A stretch of 64,000 nt of DNA from Deinococcus betulae (GTDB taxonomy: Bacteria > Deinococcota > Deinococci > Deinococcales > Deinococcaceae), in the NCBI RefSeq assembly GCF_020166395.1, contig NZ_JAIQXU010000003.1:124001-188000 (forward strand), read 5' to 3'. Shown here in pieces: positions 12,557 through 23,039 of this stretch. The translations under genes and the position numbers were made by a program. Under the pieces are notes generated by a model. The model was not told the origin of the DNA. It saw only the letters and a list, made by a program, of their open reading frames with translations, and searched no databases. Within the stretch, counting starts at the first letter, position 1, and each line of letters starts with the position of its first letter.

Positions 12557-12928
12557 ATGGATATACGGCAGCTGGAGCGGCAGCGACTTCGGGCGATCCT
12601 GCACGCCGAGCAGGCCACCCTGGAGGCGCTTCATCATCCTGACTTTCAGTTGTGCACGCCCAGCGGCGCCATCTGGACCAGAGCCTTTTATCTCTCGGGC
12701 CTGCTGGACGGCTCTCTTCAGTACCACCGCTTTGAACCCGTGACGCCCCTGGAGGTGCGGCAGGTGCCTGGACTGGGCGCCGTCCGGTACCGCTCGGTGA
12801 TTGACGTGTCCTTCCAGGGTGGCCCGAACAACCATCTGGAATGCTGGCATCTGGATATTTACACGCAGGCCCAGGACAGTGCGTGGCGCTGCCTCTGGTC
12901 ACAGGCCACCGATACGATTCGAGACTGA
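12557..12928 (+). CDS. NTF2-like (DUF4440-type) protein
   Basis: The 123-residue protein has the cone-shaped NTF2-like pattern: an N-terminal helix with ERQRLRAILHAEQATLEALHHPDFQL, then strands with GAVRYRSVIDVSF and a C-terminal CWHLDIYTQAQ. Such proteins are small enzymes or ligand binders; the role here is unknown. A TAGACT box 6 nt before ATG 12557 suggests a leaderless mRNA. Confidence 0.65.
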   Translation: MDIRQLERQRLRAILHAEQATLEALHHPDFQLCTPSGAIWTRAFYLSGLLDGSLQYHRFEPVTPLEVRQVPGLGAVRYRSVIDVSFQGGPNNHLECWHLDIYTQAQDSAWRCLWSQATDTIRD

Positions 12929-13052
12929 GTGCGTCGCCCAGACTCCCCAAGTCGAGACAGCGGCCCGCTCTAGCCTGAAGGAGGATGGTCACCCCACATC
13001 TGCGCCATGCACTCCTCCTGCGCGATGGACGCCAACCCGACCGTAGTCGCGT

Positions 13053-13165
13053 CTGATGCGGATGCCGCTTCATTACGTCACAGCCGGAAGGGTACCGCCT
13101 GCGCCTCCATATATTCGTACCTTCCCCCTCTCGCTCCGCTCGGATTTCATCGAAATTCCTATGAG
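13053..13165 (+). repeat. Shortened copy of the MITE-like repeat
   Basis: CTGATGCGGATGCCGCTTCA at the left end aligns with CTGATACGGATTCCGCTTCA of the 26-kb copy (read on its minus strand). CCGCCTGCGCCTCCATAT and CCGCTCGGATT also match the full copies. About 70 bp of the middle is missing, and the right end is decayed (ATTCCTATGAG). Confidence 0.6.
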
Positions 13166-13247
13166 GGCAGACTCGGAAAGCGGCACTGCCCTTCAATCAG
13201 GCGAACAAGGTTCAGCCGTGTTCTTTTGACAGCGGCTGCCCGTTCCA

Positions 13248-13272
13248 TTGAGGGGCCGAGAACGCCCCTCAA
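13248..13272. terminator. Hairpin between convergent genes
   Basis: TTGAGGGGC/GCCCCTCAA, 9-bp perfect stem with a 7-nt loop. There is no clear T-run, so termination is only possible. Confidence 0.35.
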
Positions 13273-13414
13273 CTCCACTTTCGCCGCCGTCTCTTCCGGA
13301 GACTCACTGTGTTCGCCTCAGCGTAGTTGAGGACCATCACCCTCAACCACCCTGAGTTCCGCTATGAGAGCGAGTGATCCAGACGGCAGGCCAGAGCATC
13401 AGCCCCGCCTGACC

Positions 13415-14422
13415 TCAATACCCCCGGTGCTTGACCACTGCGCCTTGCCCTTCCAGCCACTGCGTCACCGTGCCCACGGCGGCTTTCACGCCCGGCGTGA
13501 TAATCGGGCCGCCGAACTTGGCCAGACGCACCAGATGGGTGCCGTCCTCCCGCGCCGTGATGCCCACCAGCACTTCCTGGGTCAGCTCGCCTTCGACGAC
13601 ATGCGCCAGCGCCACCCAGCCGTCACGCCGCAGCGCCTGATACAGCTCAAGCAGCACCACGGTCCAGCCTGCGTCCTGGGGATCACGGCCAGGGGGGCGG
13701 CGGTCCGTGACCTTGTCAAAAGCGGCGGGGTGAAAGTCGGCGGGCAGGGTCAACACAGCGTGGGGCACAGCGGTCTCCGGGGCAGAGAGAGGGTCGGCAG
13801 GATAGGGCGCGGTCTGGCCGTGGGAGATCGGCGCGTGGGCGGTGGGCACAAAGCGGGCGTGGTTGACCCCCAGGCCCAGGTCGCGCCACTTGAGGGCGTA
13901 CTTGGTTTCCAGGGCGGCGGCGGGCGGCTCGCCCTGTTCCACGCGCATGACGCCGCTTGAATTTGCCTCGGCGCAGGCAAAGGCGAAATACTCGTCGTGG
14001 TCGGTGGTCAGCAAAATGGCGCCGCCGGGTTTCAAGCGGCTGGCGGCCAGCCGAAAAAACGGCGCCTGCAGCAGGCGGTGGTCGGTATGTCCGGCCTTGG
14101 GCCAGGGGTCGGGAAAGTTGACCACCATCAGGTCCAGGCCGGCGTGGGGAATCACCTCGCGCACCAGCACGTCGGCAGGCAGTTTAGTCAGGTGGGCGTT
14201 GTGCAGGCCAGCGTCTTTGAGGCGGCGCGCCGCCTTGAGCAGCGACACGCCCGAGAGTTCCACGCCCAGGTAATTGGGCGCCTCGGGAAAGGTGCAGGCA
14301 AAGTGCGGCCAGAAGCGGCCGTCGCCAAAGCCCACCTCCAGCACCCAGGGGCGACCGGGCGTATCCGGATACAGGCGCGCCGGGTCGTCGGGAAACTGGA
14401 AATCACCCAGGCGAAGAATCAT
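13415..14422 (-). CDS. trmB: tRNA (guanine-N7)-methyltransferase TrmB
   Basis: Makes m7G46 in tRNA using SAM. Recognisable motifs are VLEVGFGDGRFWPHFA (SAM site), YLGVELSG, NFPDPWPKAGH (the family signature) and LKPGGAILLTTDHDEY. At 335 residues it is about 100 longer than the E. coli enzyme, because of a C-terminal extension (from about 215) with its own GWVALAHVVEGEL region, as in other Deinococcus-Thermus and thermophile TrmB proteins. The ATG at 14422 overlaps the stop of the upstream flavoprotein gene by four bases, suggesting coupled expression of two tRNA-related proteins. Confidence 0.92.
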   Translation of the reverse strand: MILRLGDFQFPDDPARLYPDTPGRPWVLEVGFGDGRFWPHFACTFPEAPNYLGVELSGVSLLKAARRLKDAGLHNAHLTKLPADVLVREVIPHAGLDLMVVNFPDPWPKAGHTDHRLLQAPFFRLAASRLKPGGAILLTTDHDEYFAFACAEANSSGVMRVEQGEPPAAALETKYALKWRDLGLGVNHARFVPTAHAPISHGQTAPYPADPLSAPETAVPHAVLTLPADFHPAAFDKVTDRRPPGRDPQDAGWTVVLLELYQALRRDGWVALAHVVEGELTQEVLVGITAREDGTHLVRLAKFGGPIITPGVKAAVGTVTQWLEGQGAVVKHRGY

Positions 14423-15165
14423 GCGCCCGCCTCGGTCACCAGGTCGGCAGCCAGACGGGCCGCGTCATTCAGCACGCTGGCGTAGGTATGGTCGCCGGGC
14501 ACGCACTGGCCCAGCATCCGCACCCGGTCCAGGCGGCCCACACGAAACCCGTCCAGCTCGCCCGGCGCGGGGGTCAGAAAGCGCACGTCATAGGGGGGTT
14601 CCACGCCCTCACCCTCGGCGCGGCGCTCGGCGCCCACCAGCCAGACGCCGCTGCGCGCCAGGTCATCGGCCAGAAAGTCGTAGGCGACCTCCGAGAGCCG
14701 CCCGGCCTCTTCCATCGTGTCGCCCACCAGCAGGCGGCCCTTCAGAAAGGCGCCCACCGCCAGCACACACAGGCGCGCGCGCAGGGACGGGCCTTCCCAG
14801 GTGGACAGGGTCACGGTCGCCTCGTCTTCATCCAGCGCCGTCACGGTGCTTTGCAGCAGGTGAATACCGGCGGTTTCTTCGATGCGCGCCTTGACATGGC
14901 GGTGAAAGGTCCAGCCGTCAGTGTCGGGGGCCAGGGCCAGGCGCACCTCTTCAAACAGGCTGCCGGGCGCGAATACGGCGCCGGCGGTGGTGGGCTGGTA
15001 CAGATTGCCCAGGTGGTCCAGGGCCTGCGACACCAGCAGCACGTCCTGCCCCGCGCGGGCCAGCCGCCACGCCAGTTCGGTGCCGGCCAGGCCCGCGCCC
15101 ACGACGGCCACGTCGTACAGGTGCCCAGGTTGCGGGCGGCTTCGGGGAGAGGCGGGGCCAAACAT
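14419..15165 (-). CDS. Short MnmG/GidA-like FAD-dependent protein
   Basis: The 248-residue protein carries a dinucleotide-binding fold at the start ([18 protein letters not shown], with G23, G25, G28 and E30) that resembles MnmG/TrmFO rather than general oxidoreductases. It also has an internal [14 protein letters not shown] motif and a C-terminal [19 protein letters not shown], like the end of an FAD-binding domain. It is far shorter than MnmG (about 620 residues) and lacks the tRNA-binding C-terminal domains. Whether it modifies tRNA is unknown; overlap with trmB makes a tRNA link attractive. Start ATG 15165 is chosen for the fold; the RluA-family gene is divergent. Confidence 0.75.
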   Translation of the reverse strand: MFGPASPRSRPQPGHLYDVAVVGAGLAGTELAWRLARAGQDVLLVSQALDHLGNLYQPTTAGAVFAPGSLFEEVRLALAPDTDGWTFHRHVKARIEETAGIHLLQSTVTALDEDEATVTLSTWEGPSLRARLCVLAVGAFLKGRLLVGDTMEEAGRLSEVAYDFLADDLARSGVWLVGAERRAEGEGVEPPYDVRFLTPAPGELDGFRVGRLDRVRMLGQCVPGDHTYASVLNDAARLAADLVTEAGA

Positions 15166-15217
15166 AGGGCGCAGTCTAGGGTCAGAGACCGGCGCAGGGC
15201 CAGGACACGGCGCCCCG

Positions 15218-15223
15218 TATGCT
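15218..15223 (+). promoter_or_regulatory. Probable -10 box for leaderless RluA-family gene
   Basis: TATGCT ends 6 nt before ATG 15230, the arrangement seen at several other genes here. Confidence 0.4.
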
Positions 15224-15229
15224 GTCGGG

Positions 15230-16126
15230 ATGCCCCCTGAGGACGCCCCCAGCAACGCCGGCTACGCCTACCGGGCGGTGGTCCGGCAGGCTGGCACCCT
15301 GCTGGACTTTCTAAGTCTGCACTACCCCCACTCGGCGCGGGAGGTCTGGGCTCAGCGGCTGGCGGCAGGTCAGGTGGAGGTTCAGGGCAGGCGCGCTCAG
15401 GGGGGCGAGTGCGTGCGCGCCGGGCAGGTCGTGGTGTGGCACCGCCCCCCCTGGCGGGAGGAGACCGCGCCTCTGCACTTTGGGGTGCTGCACGAGGACA
15501 GCGCCCTGCTGGCCGTGAACAAGCCTTCCGGACTGCCCACACTGCCGGGCGGAGGCTTTCTGGCCCACACGCTCCTGAGTCTGGTGCGCGCGCAGTATCC
15601 GGGGGCCAGTCCCCTGCACCGCCTGGGACGCGGCACCAGCGGCGTGGTGCTATTCGCCCGGACTGGCGAGGCCGGGTCGGCCCTGGCCCGCGCCTGGCGC
15701 GACCATGAAGTCACCAAGGTCTACCGCGCCCTGAGCAGCGGTGAGGCCGCGCAGCACACCTACGACATCACCGCGCCCATTGGCCCGGTGCCGCATCCCC
15801 GGCTGGGCACGGTGTACGCGGCCCAACCGGAAGGCAAACCCAGTGTCAGCCGGGCACAGGTCAGGCGGCGCACGCCCGGCCAGACCCTCTTTGACGTGCA
15901 GATTGCCACCGGGCGCCCCCACCAGATTCGGATTCATCTGGCCAGCATCGGGCATCCGCTGGTTGGCGACCCGCTGTACGGCGCCGGCGGCCTGCCTCTC
16001 CCTGACCTGCCTGGGCTGCCCGGCGACCTGGGCTACTGGCTGCACGCCTGGACGCTGGGGTTTCGGCACCCGGTGAGTGGGCAGCACATGCTGGTGGAGG
16101 CCGAACCGCCGCCAGAGTTACAGTAA
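15230..16126 (+). CDS. RluA-family pseudouridine synthase homologue with altered active-site motif
   Basis: The 298-residue protein has the RluA fold: an N-terminal S4-like part ([24 protein letters not shown]), then [16 protein letters not shown], the motif II region [17 protein letters not shown] and motif [23 protein letters not shown]. The usual motif II is HRLDxxTSG, with the Asp being catalytic; here residue 133 is Gly (codon GGA). The rest is well conserved, so the protein is folded but may use another residue or only bind RNA. Start ATG 15230 is supported by a leaderless-type -10 box. A longer open frame upstream is antisense to the flavoprotein gene and not coding. Confidence 0.85.
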   Translation: MPPEDAPSNAGYAYRAVVRQAGTLLDFLSLHYPHSAREVWAQRLAAGQVEVQGRRAQGGECVRAGQVVVWHRPPWREETAPLHFGVLHEDSALLAVNKPSGLPTLPGGGFLAHTLLSLVRAQYPGASPLHRLGRGTSGVVLFARTGEAGSALARAWRDHEVTKVYRALSSGEAAQHTYDITAPIGPVPHPRLGTVYAAQPEGKPSVSRAQVRRRTPGQTLFDVQIATGRPHQIRIHLASIGHPLVGDPLYGAGGLPLPDLPGLPGDLGYWLHAWTLGFRHPVSGQHMLVEAEPPPELQ

Positions 16127-16383
16127 GAGACCGGATGTCGCTGAGGGCAGCTCACACTCCCGAGGCTTTGGTTGTAGGCAACGACCTTCAGAGCTGAACG
16201 GGGACTTTCTCAGCCTAATCATCAGGTCGGCGCACTCATGGAAAACCCCGCGTGGATTTCTGCCTGACGGGGCAGCAGCAAGGACAGCGCATTTCAAGGC
16301 CACTGCATAAGCCCCTCTACCAGTGCAACGACCCGAGTGAACCTGCCGTCTTCTGGAAGACCTGAAAGCCCAGCCCTGCCCCT

Positions 16384-17403
16384 TCACCGCTCGGTTTCGG
16401 CCGTATACGTGCCGTCAGCTCGGCCCCGGAAGGTCACGGTGCCCTGACGGTCGGTGCGGTAGACCCGCGCGCCCGCCTGCTTGTACAGGTTCAGCGCCTG
16501 GGCGGTGGGGTGGCCGTAGGTGTTGCCAGTCCCCACGCTGACCACCACGTTCTCGGGGCGCACGTTGGCCAGCCACGCGGCGCTGTCGCCGTTCGCCGCG
16601 CCGTGATGAATGCTCTTGTACACCTGAAAGGGGCCGCGCAGGTCGGCGCGGTCCTGGGCCAGCCAGCCTTCGGTTTCAGGGGTCTCGCTGTCGCCGGTCA
16701 TCAGGGCGCGGAAGTCCCCGAATTGCAGGGCGATCCCCACGCTGTTCTCGTTCTGCTCGTCGCCCACACCGGGGGGCGGCGCAATGACCCTGAGCTTGAC
16801 GCTGCCCAGATTGACCGTCTGATTGCTCGCCTTGGCAAAGGTGGTGCCCGCGTCCTGCAGCGCCGAGACCAGCCGCTCCCAGGTCTGGGTGGTGCCGCCC
16901 AGCCCATTGTTGAGAAACAGCCGGGGTTTGAGCGCCGCAGCCGGCACCAGCCCGGCAATGTGGTCGGCGTCGGCGTGACTGGCGACCATCAGGTCCAGGG
17001 CCGTTAGATTCAGCGCTTCCAGGTGGCCCCGCATCCGCTCGGCGCTGCGGCCCCCGTCAATCAGCAGGCTCTTGCCTTCCGGGCTTTGCACCAGGATGGC
17101 GTCGCCCTGCCCCACGTCCAGAAAGCGGATGATGACCTCGCCGGCTGGCCCGGTGGGGGTACCCTCTTCCCCGCCGCCGCCCTGCTGACGCATCCAGCCG
17201 CAGGCGGCCAGCGACACGGTCCCCAACAGCACCAGCACGCCCAGCACATCTGAGGCGCTGGGGCCGCGTGGGCGCCCGCTACGGGCCGATTTGCGGGCAG
17301 AGGCCGCCTTGACTTTCCTGGCGGCTGGCCCCGACTTGCTCCCTGCTTTACGCGGCGCCGCAGGTTTCTCGCCCGGCTTCTTCTTACCCTTGCCGCCCGT
17401 CAC
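16384..17403 (-). CDS. ComEC/Rec2-like metallo-beta-lactamase fold hydrolase
   Basis: The 339-residue protein begins with a very basic Lys/Ala/Pro tail (1-50), then one hydrophobic segment (VLGVLVLLGTVSLAACGW, also a possible lipobox), then an MBL domain with IRFLDVGQGDAILVQ, SHADADHIAGL (metal motif HxDxDH), MTGDSE and IHHGAANGD. It matches the C-terminal hydrolase domain of ComEC without the transmembrane channel. Similar stand-alone proteins may act on nucleic acid or nucleotides outside the membrane, but the substrate is unknown. Its ATG overlaps the DUF3006 gene by 4 bp. Confidence 0.85.
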   Translation of the reverse strand: MTGGKGKKKPGEKPAAPRKAGSKSGPAARKVKAASARKSARSGRPRGPSASDVLGVLVLLGTVSLAACGWMRQQGGGGEEGTPTGPAGEVIIRFLDVGQGDAILVQSPEGKSLLIDGGRSAERMRGHLEALNLTALDLMVASHADADHIAGLVPAAALKPRLFLNNGLGGTTQTWERLVSALQDAGTTFAKASNQTVNLGSVKLRVIAPPPGVGDEQNENSVGIALQFGDFRALMTGDSETPETEGWLAQDRADLRGPFQVYKSIHHGAANGDSAAWLANVRPENVVVSVGTGNTYGHPTAQALNLYKQAGARVYRTDRQGTVTFRGRADGTYTAETER

Positions 17404-17738
17404 AGCGTCACCTCGCCGTCGTCGTTCAAAGGCAGCGCCGCCTGTCCCTGCGTGTTCAGGGCGTCCAGCCGCGCCTGGGCCTCGGCCCGCCGCTCGGCCG
17501 TGACACTGGGCAGGCGCACCAGCGTCACCCCGTCAGGGCCGTCCTGCACCGCCAGCACGTCGCCTTCTTCCAGCCCAGCAGGCAGGTCTGCCAGGGGCCG
17601 GGTCACGGTGGTGCCGTCTGGCCGCTCCAGCCGAGCCACCACGCCGCGCGGCGTGGGTTCCAGGCCGTCCACGGTCCAGCGTTCGGGCCAGTTCTCCTCC
17701 GCCTGTTCTGTTTTTGCCTGGGCGCCTTCCCTGTTCAT
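17400..17738 (-). CDS. DUF3006 family protein
   Basis: The 112-residue protein has RWTVDGLEPTPRGVVARLE followed by LADLPAGLEEGDVLAV, the usual DUF3006 pattern, a small beta-barrel-like domain found next to ComEC-like hydrolases. It is acidic at both ends and cytoplasmic. It is translationally coupled with the downstream hydrolase, which suggests they act together. Function unknown. Confidence 0.75.
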   Translation of the reverse strand: MNREGAQAKTEQAEENWPERWTVDGLEPTPRGVVARLERPDGTTVTRPLADLPAGLEEGDVLAVQDGPDGVTLVRLPSVTAERRAEAQARLDALNTQGQAALPLNDDGEVTL

Positions 17739-17901
17739 CTGCCCACAGCGTAGCGCAGGGCGCCGCCGGGCAGGTGTGGGAACGCTCCAGGACCAGGGCG
17801 CCTCTCAATGCCGTGGGCACTGGTATCGGTGATAGAACCTCATTTCGTTCACCTGAGCAGCAGCTGAGGCGCACCACTACTGGCCCCTCTGAGGGCCGCT
17901 C

Positions 17902-18912
17902 TCAGTCGGCGCCCTGGCGCAGCAGTTGTACGCGCTGGCGCTTGGCGCTGTACATGCGGGCGTCGGCCTGCCGCAGCCAGTCACTCAGGGTCGCGCCCGG
18001 CCAGGCCGCCACGGCCCCTACATTCAGGCGCGGCGCCTGCGGCACCGGCCAGCTGAAGGCGGCCACACGGTCCAGAAAATCGGCCAGCCGCGCCTCACTT
18101 TCGGTCTGGGGCCAGGGCAGCAGCGCGGCAAACTCGTCGCCGCCCAGCCGGCAGACAAAGCCCGCTGTCCGCACGAGGTCGCCCAGCAGCGAGGCCACGC
18201 CGATCAGCACCTCATCGCCCACCGGATGCCCGTGCCCATCATTGATGCTCTTGAAGTCCTGCACGTCCATGACCGCCAGGGTATGCGGCTGGCCGCTGCC
18301 CAGCGCGTCCTGCACCCGCCCGGTCAGGGTGCGGCGGTTGGGCAGGCCAGTCAGGGGGTCGGTGTTGGCTTCCCGCTGCACCTGTTCGTGCAGCGCGGCA
18401 TTTTCCAGGGCGATGCTCAGGTGAACGCCCAGCAACTCCAGAAACTCCAGGTCTTCATCTGTAAAGGCGTCCAGGTCGTAGCTCTGCACCGACAGCACAC
18501 CGACTTCCTCGTCGCCCACATGCAGCGGCACGCCCATCCACGACAGGGTATGCGGCAGGTCGTGGCGAAAATGCACGCGCACCACCTTCAGGCCCTCGCG
18601 CGCCACATAAGCCCGCAGGTCGTTTTGCAGCCTCAACTGGCCATTCAGGACCCGCTCCAGCAGGCCGTCGGTGCGCGGGGGGAGATTCTGTTCGTCCAGG
18701 CTGTCACTTTCCAGGGTCAGGCAGTGCCAGCCGCCTCCCGGCAGGCGCCGGGCCAGCAGAGTCACGGGCGTGGCAAACAGCGCCTGCACCTGGGCGTGCA
18801 TGGTCCGCAGCAGGTCCGGCGTGCGGGCGTGCCGGGCCAGCGCCGCCGTCACCTGTACCAGCGAGCGGTACCGGGCAATCTGGCGCTGGGCATCGGCGGT
18901 GGACGTGGTCAC
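17902..18912 (-). CDS. GAF-GGDEF diguanylate cyclase
   Basis: Makes cyclic di-GMP from GTP. The 336-residue soluble protein has a GAF-like N-terminal domain (about 25-165, ending LHLSIALENAAL-type helix) and a GGDEF domain (about 175-330) with DPLTGLPNRRTL, VMDVQDFKSINDGHGHPVGDEVL and the signature RLGGDEF. There is no RxxD inhibitory site before the signature. GTG 18912 is chosen because a good AAGGAG site lies five bases before it; the frame continues upstream through a poor region antisense to mqnE. The mqnE gene is divergent. Confidence 0.88.
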   Translation of the reverse strand: MTTSTADAQRQIARYRSLVQVTAALARHARTPDLLRTMHAQVQALFATPVTLLARRLPGGGWHCLTLESDSLDEQNLPPRTDGLLERVLNGQLRLQNDLRAYVAREGLKVVRVHFRHDLPHTLSWMGVPLHVGDEEVGVLSVQSYDLDAFTDEDLEFLELLGVHLSIALENAALHEQVQREANTDPLTGLPNRRTLTGRVQDALGSGQPHTLAVMDVQDFKSINDGHGHPVGDEVLIGVASLLGDLVRTAGFVCRLGGDEFAALLPWPQTESEARLADFLDRVAAFSWPVPQAPRLNVGAVAAWPGATLSDWLRQADARMYSAKRQRVQLLRQGAD

Positions 18913-19019
18913 CTTGCTCCTTATTGTGGCACGCCGGGGGCCCGGCCCCTGTACCCCCGCACCCCCGGCGGCTGCCCCCGCCCGCCCCGCCGGGGACATT
19001 CCTGCCCCGCCCAGCGCCG

Positions 19020-19025
19020 TATGCT
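19020..19025 (+). promoter_or_regulatory. mqnE: Probable -10 box for leaderless mqnE
   Basis: TATGCT with 7 nt to ATG 19033. This box overlaps the alternative ATG at 19021 and so favours the later start. Confidence 0.45.
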
Positions 19026-19032
19026 GAGCAGC

Positions 19033-20175
<1,143 letters not shown>

Positions 20176-20179
20176 CGCC

Positions 20180-20521
20180 GTGAGCGCCCCCGACCTGGAC
20201 GCCGTGCTGGCCCTGGACGACGCCTGGAATGCCGCTTACCACCACGGCGACCCCGAGCGTATGGCCGCCGTTCTGGCCGAGGACTGGCTGGCCTTTTTTC
20301 CTGACGGTACGGCGGTCTTCAGGGCCGACCTGCTGGCCAACATGCGCCGCGACCCCCCACCCACTTTGATGTTCGAGCGCCACGCCAGCCGCGTGTTTGG
20401 TGACGCGGCCATCACGCGCGGCACGCTGTACGCCGGTGGCGAGCGCGTCCAGAGCTTTTTGCGCGTGTATGCCCGGCGGGCGGGACAGTGGCAGGCGGTC
20501 AGCGTGCAGGTGGTGCCGTGA
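20180..20521 (+). CDS. NTF2-like (DUF4440) protein between mqnE and mqnA
   Basis: The 113-residue protein begins DLDAVLALDDAWNAAYHHGDPERMAAVLAEDW, a typical SnoaL/DUF4440 opening, and ends in RVYARRAGQWQAVSVQVVP. Such domains are small dimeric barrels with enzymatic or binding roles. The GTG start lies 4 bp after the mqnE stop, so it is translated from the same mRNA. A menaquinone role is suggested only by position. Confidence 0.75.
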   Translation: MSAPDLDAVLALDDAWNAAYHHGDPERMAAVLAEDWLAFFPDGTAVFRADLLANMRRDPPPTLMFERHASRVFGDAAITRGTLYAGGERVQSFLRVYARRAGQWQAVSVQVVP

Positions 20522-20529
20522 AGGGGGGA

Positions 20530-20619
20530 GTGGGGTGTGGGAAGTGGGGTGTAGGAGCTTTTGGCTTTAGCCAATACCGCGCTGTTCCTACTTCCTACAC
20601 CCCACGCCCCACACCCCAC
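20530..20619. repeat. G-rich/C-rich inverted repeat before mqnA
   Basis: Arms of 26 bp (20530-20555 and 20594-20619) of the form GTGGGGTGTGGG..GTGGGG with two mismatches surround a 38-nt loop containing GGCTTTAGCC. The right arm ends 17 bp before the mqnA ATG. It could be an mRNA hairpin, a terminator-like block or a G-quadruplex former. Confidence 0.8.
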
Positions 20620-20636
20620 GCGCACGCGGAGCGCCC

Positions 20637-21503
<867 letters not shown>

Positions 21504-21809
21504 AGAGAAGGCGTGGGTTGTGGGTTAGGGGGACAGAGGGCAAGGGATGAGATTCAGGTCCCGCATCTTTTGAAAACTAGAACCTCTCACCTGCACCAAG
21601 GCTTCCTGCCCCGTATTGCCCAGGTCCAGGCGAGGCCATTGTGCGCGCAGCGCGCAGGCCCTTGCGCTGGGCGGCAGGATGGCGTCGAGGCCAGACCCAT
21701 AAACGTAAAGAGCAAACTGGCCAACTCCAGTCAAACCTCTTGCCCAGTGCCAACGTCTACTCCCCCGTCCCCCCTGGGGATGGGGGCTGGGGGGTGGGGC
21801 GAACCGAGC
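21504..21809. other. Non-coding gap between convergent mqnA and M16 genes
   Basis: No gene seen. It contains a purine-rich run (about 21505-21550) and an 11-bp stem with one mismatch, CCCCCGTCCCC with GGGGATGGGGG (21762-21772 with 21776-21786), followed by further G-runs that could form a quadruplex and may stop transcription of the M16 operon. Confidence 0.5.
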
Positions 21810-23039
21810 CTACTTCTCCTCCCCCACCGGCCCCAACACCACCACCGTCAACCGCTCTAACGGACAGAGCCGCAGCACCTCCTGCACGTCCTGCACCGTC
21901 ACCCGCTCGTACCGCCCCACCAGTTCGGCCGTGTCCAGCACCCGCTCGGTGGCCAGATATTCCATGCCCAGCGCAAACAGCCGGCCCTGCGGCGTCTCGG
22001 CCCGCAGCAGCGTCCCCACGGCCAGCTTGCGCGCCGCCCGCTGAACCGCCTGCGGCGTGATGAGCGTTCCGGCGTTTTGAAGCACGTCCCGGAAGGTCGC
22101 CAGCGCGCCGTCCAGGCGTTCCGGATCGCAGGTCAGGCCGCCTTCAAAGGTGCCGGCGCCCTGATAATCCAGGTGGCCCAGGTCGGCGCTGTCGCACAGG
22201 CCGGTGTCCACCAGCGCCCAGTACAGCGCGCCGTTCTCGCCGCCGATCAGGTCGGCCAGCACCTGCGCCGCCTCGCGCAGCGGATGGGTGGTGGCCAGGC
22301 CTGGGCAGGCGGCCACCACATGCACCCGCGTCAGGTCGGGGTCGTGCAGTACGCGGGTGTGCTCCGGCCAGGCCGGCGGGGGCAAGACGGTGGCGTCTGG
22401 CCGGCCAGCGGGCCAGGCGGTCAGCACCCCCTGCGCCCAGGCCAGCACCGCCGCCGCGTCAAACTGCCCCGTGACGGCCAGCGTGACGCGGCCCGCGCCG
22501 TAGCGTTCCTGGTGATGCCGCGCCAGCACGGCGGGAGTCAGGGCCCCAACCGTCTCGGGCGTCCCCAGAATGGAGCCTCCCAGCGGATGCGCCCCCCAGT
22601 AGTCGGCGCGCAGTTCGTCGGCCAGGCGGGCGGCAGGCTGGTCGGCGTACATGGCGATTTCTTCCAGAATCACGCCCCGCTCGGTGTCGATGTCGGCTGG
22701 GCGCAGCGCCGGGCGCATCAGTTCGGTCAGGATGGCCAGCAGCTCGCCCACCTGCTCGGGCAAGGTGGCGGCGTGGTAGACGGTCGCTTCCTCGCTGGTA
22801 AAGGCGTTGGCGTGCCCGCCCAGTTCGTCCAGGCGCTCATTGAGTTCGGCGGCGCCCACGACCTCGCTGCCCTTGAACATCAGGTGTTCCAGAAAATGAC
22901 TGGCGCCCTGCTCGGCGGCCTCTTCCTCGCGGCTGCCGGTGCGCACGAAATAGCCCGCCGCCACCGTCTGGGCCTCGGGGTCGGGTTCAAGCAGCAGGGT
23001 CAGGCCGCCCGGCAGGTTGTAGCGCTGGGTCTCAGACAT
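21810..23039 (-). CDS. M16 zinc peptidase, catalytic member
   Basis: Processing-protease-like (pitrilysin family) enzyme of 409 residues. The inverted zinc motif HFLEH is intact (H48, E51, H52) and the third ligand region [12 protein letters not shown] (E126/E127) follows. The C-terminal half has the second M16 domain. It has no signal peptide. Its start overlaps the stop of the upstream M16 gene by eight bases, and the two probably form an active/inactive heterodimer, as known for bacterial and mitochondrial M16 pairs. Confidence 0.9.
   Translation of the reverse strand: MSETQRYNLPGGLTLLLEPDPEAQTVAAGYFVRTGSREEEAAEQGASHFLEHLMFKGSEVVGAAELNERLDELGGHANAFTSEEATVYHAATLPEQVGELLAILTELMRPALRPADIDTERGVILEEIAMYADQPAARLADELRADYWGAHPLGGSILGTPETVGALTPAVLARHHQERYGAGRVTLAVTGQFDAAAVLAWAQGVLTAWPAGRPDATVLPPPAWPEHTRVLHDPDLTRVHVVAACPGLATTHPLREAAQVLADLIGGENGALYWALVDTGLCDSADLGHLDYQGAGTFEGGLTCDPERLDGALATFRDVLQNAGTLITPQAVQRAARKLAVGTLLRAETPQGRLFALGMEYLATERVLDTAELVGRYERVTVQDVQEVLRLCPLERLTVVVLGPVGEEK

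Larger units (their letters stand above)
12929..13414. other. Non-coding gap with a shortened repeat copy and a hairpin
   Basis: The gap lies between convergent genes. It holds the truncated MITE-like copy (13053-13165) and a 9-bp perfect stem TTGAGGGGC/GCCCCTCAA (13248-13256 with 13264-13272). Short open frames here have poor codon character and no ribosome sites, and I see no gene. Confidence 0.6.

Noticed and set aside
17926..19032. 5' extension of mqnE across the GAF-GGDEF gene
   Set aside because: It lies antisense to a clear diguanylate cyclase and mqnE has a normal start with a -10 box at 19033.
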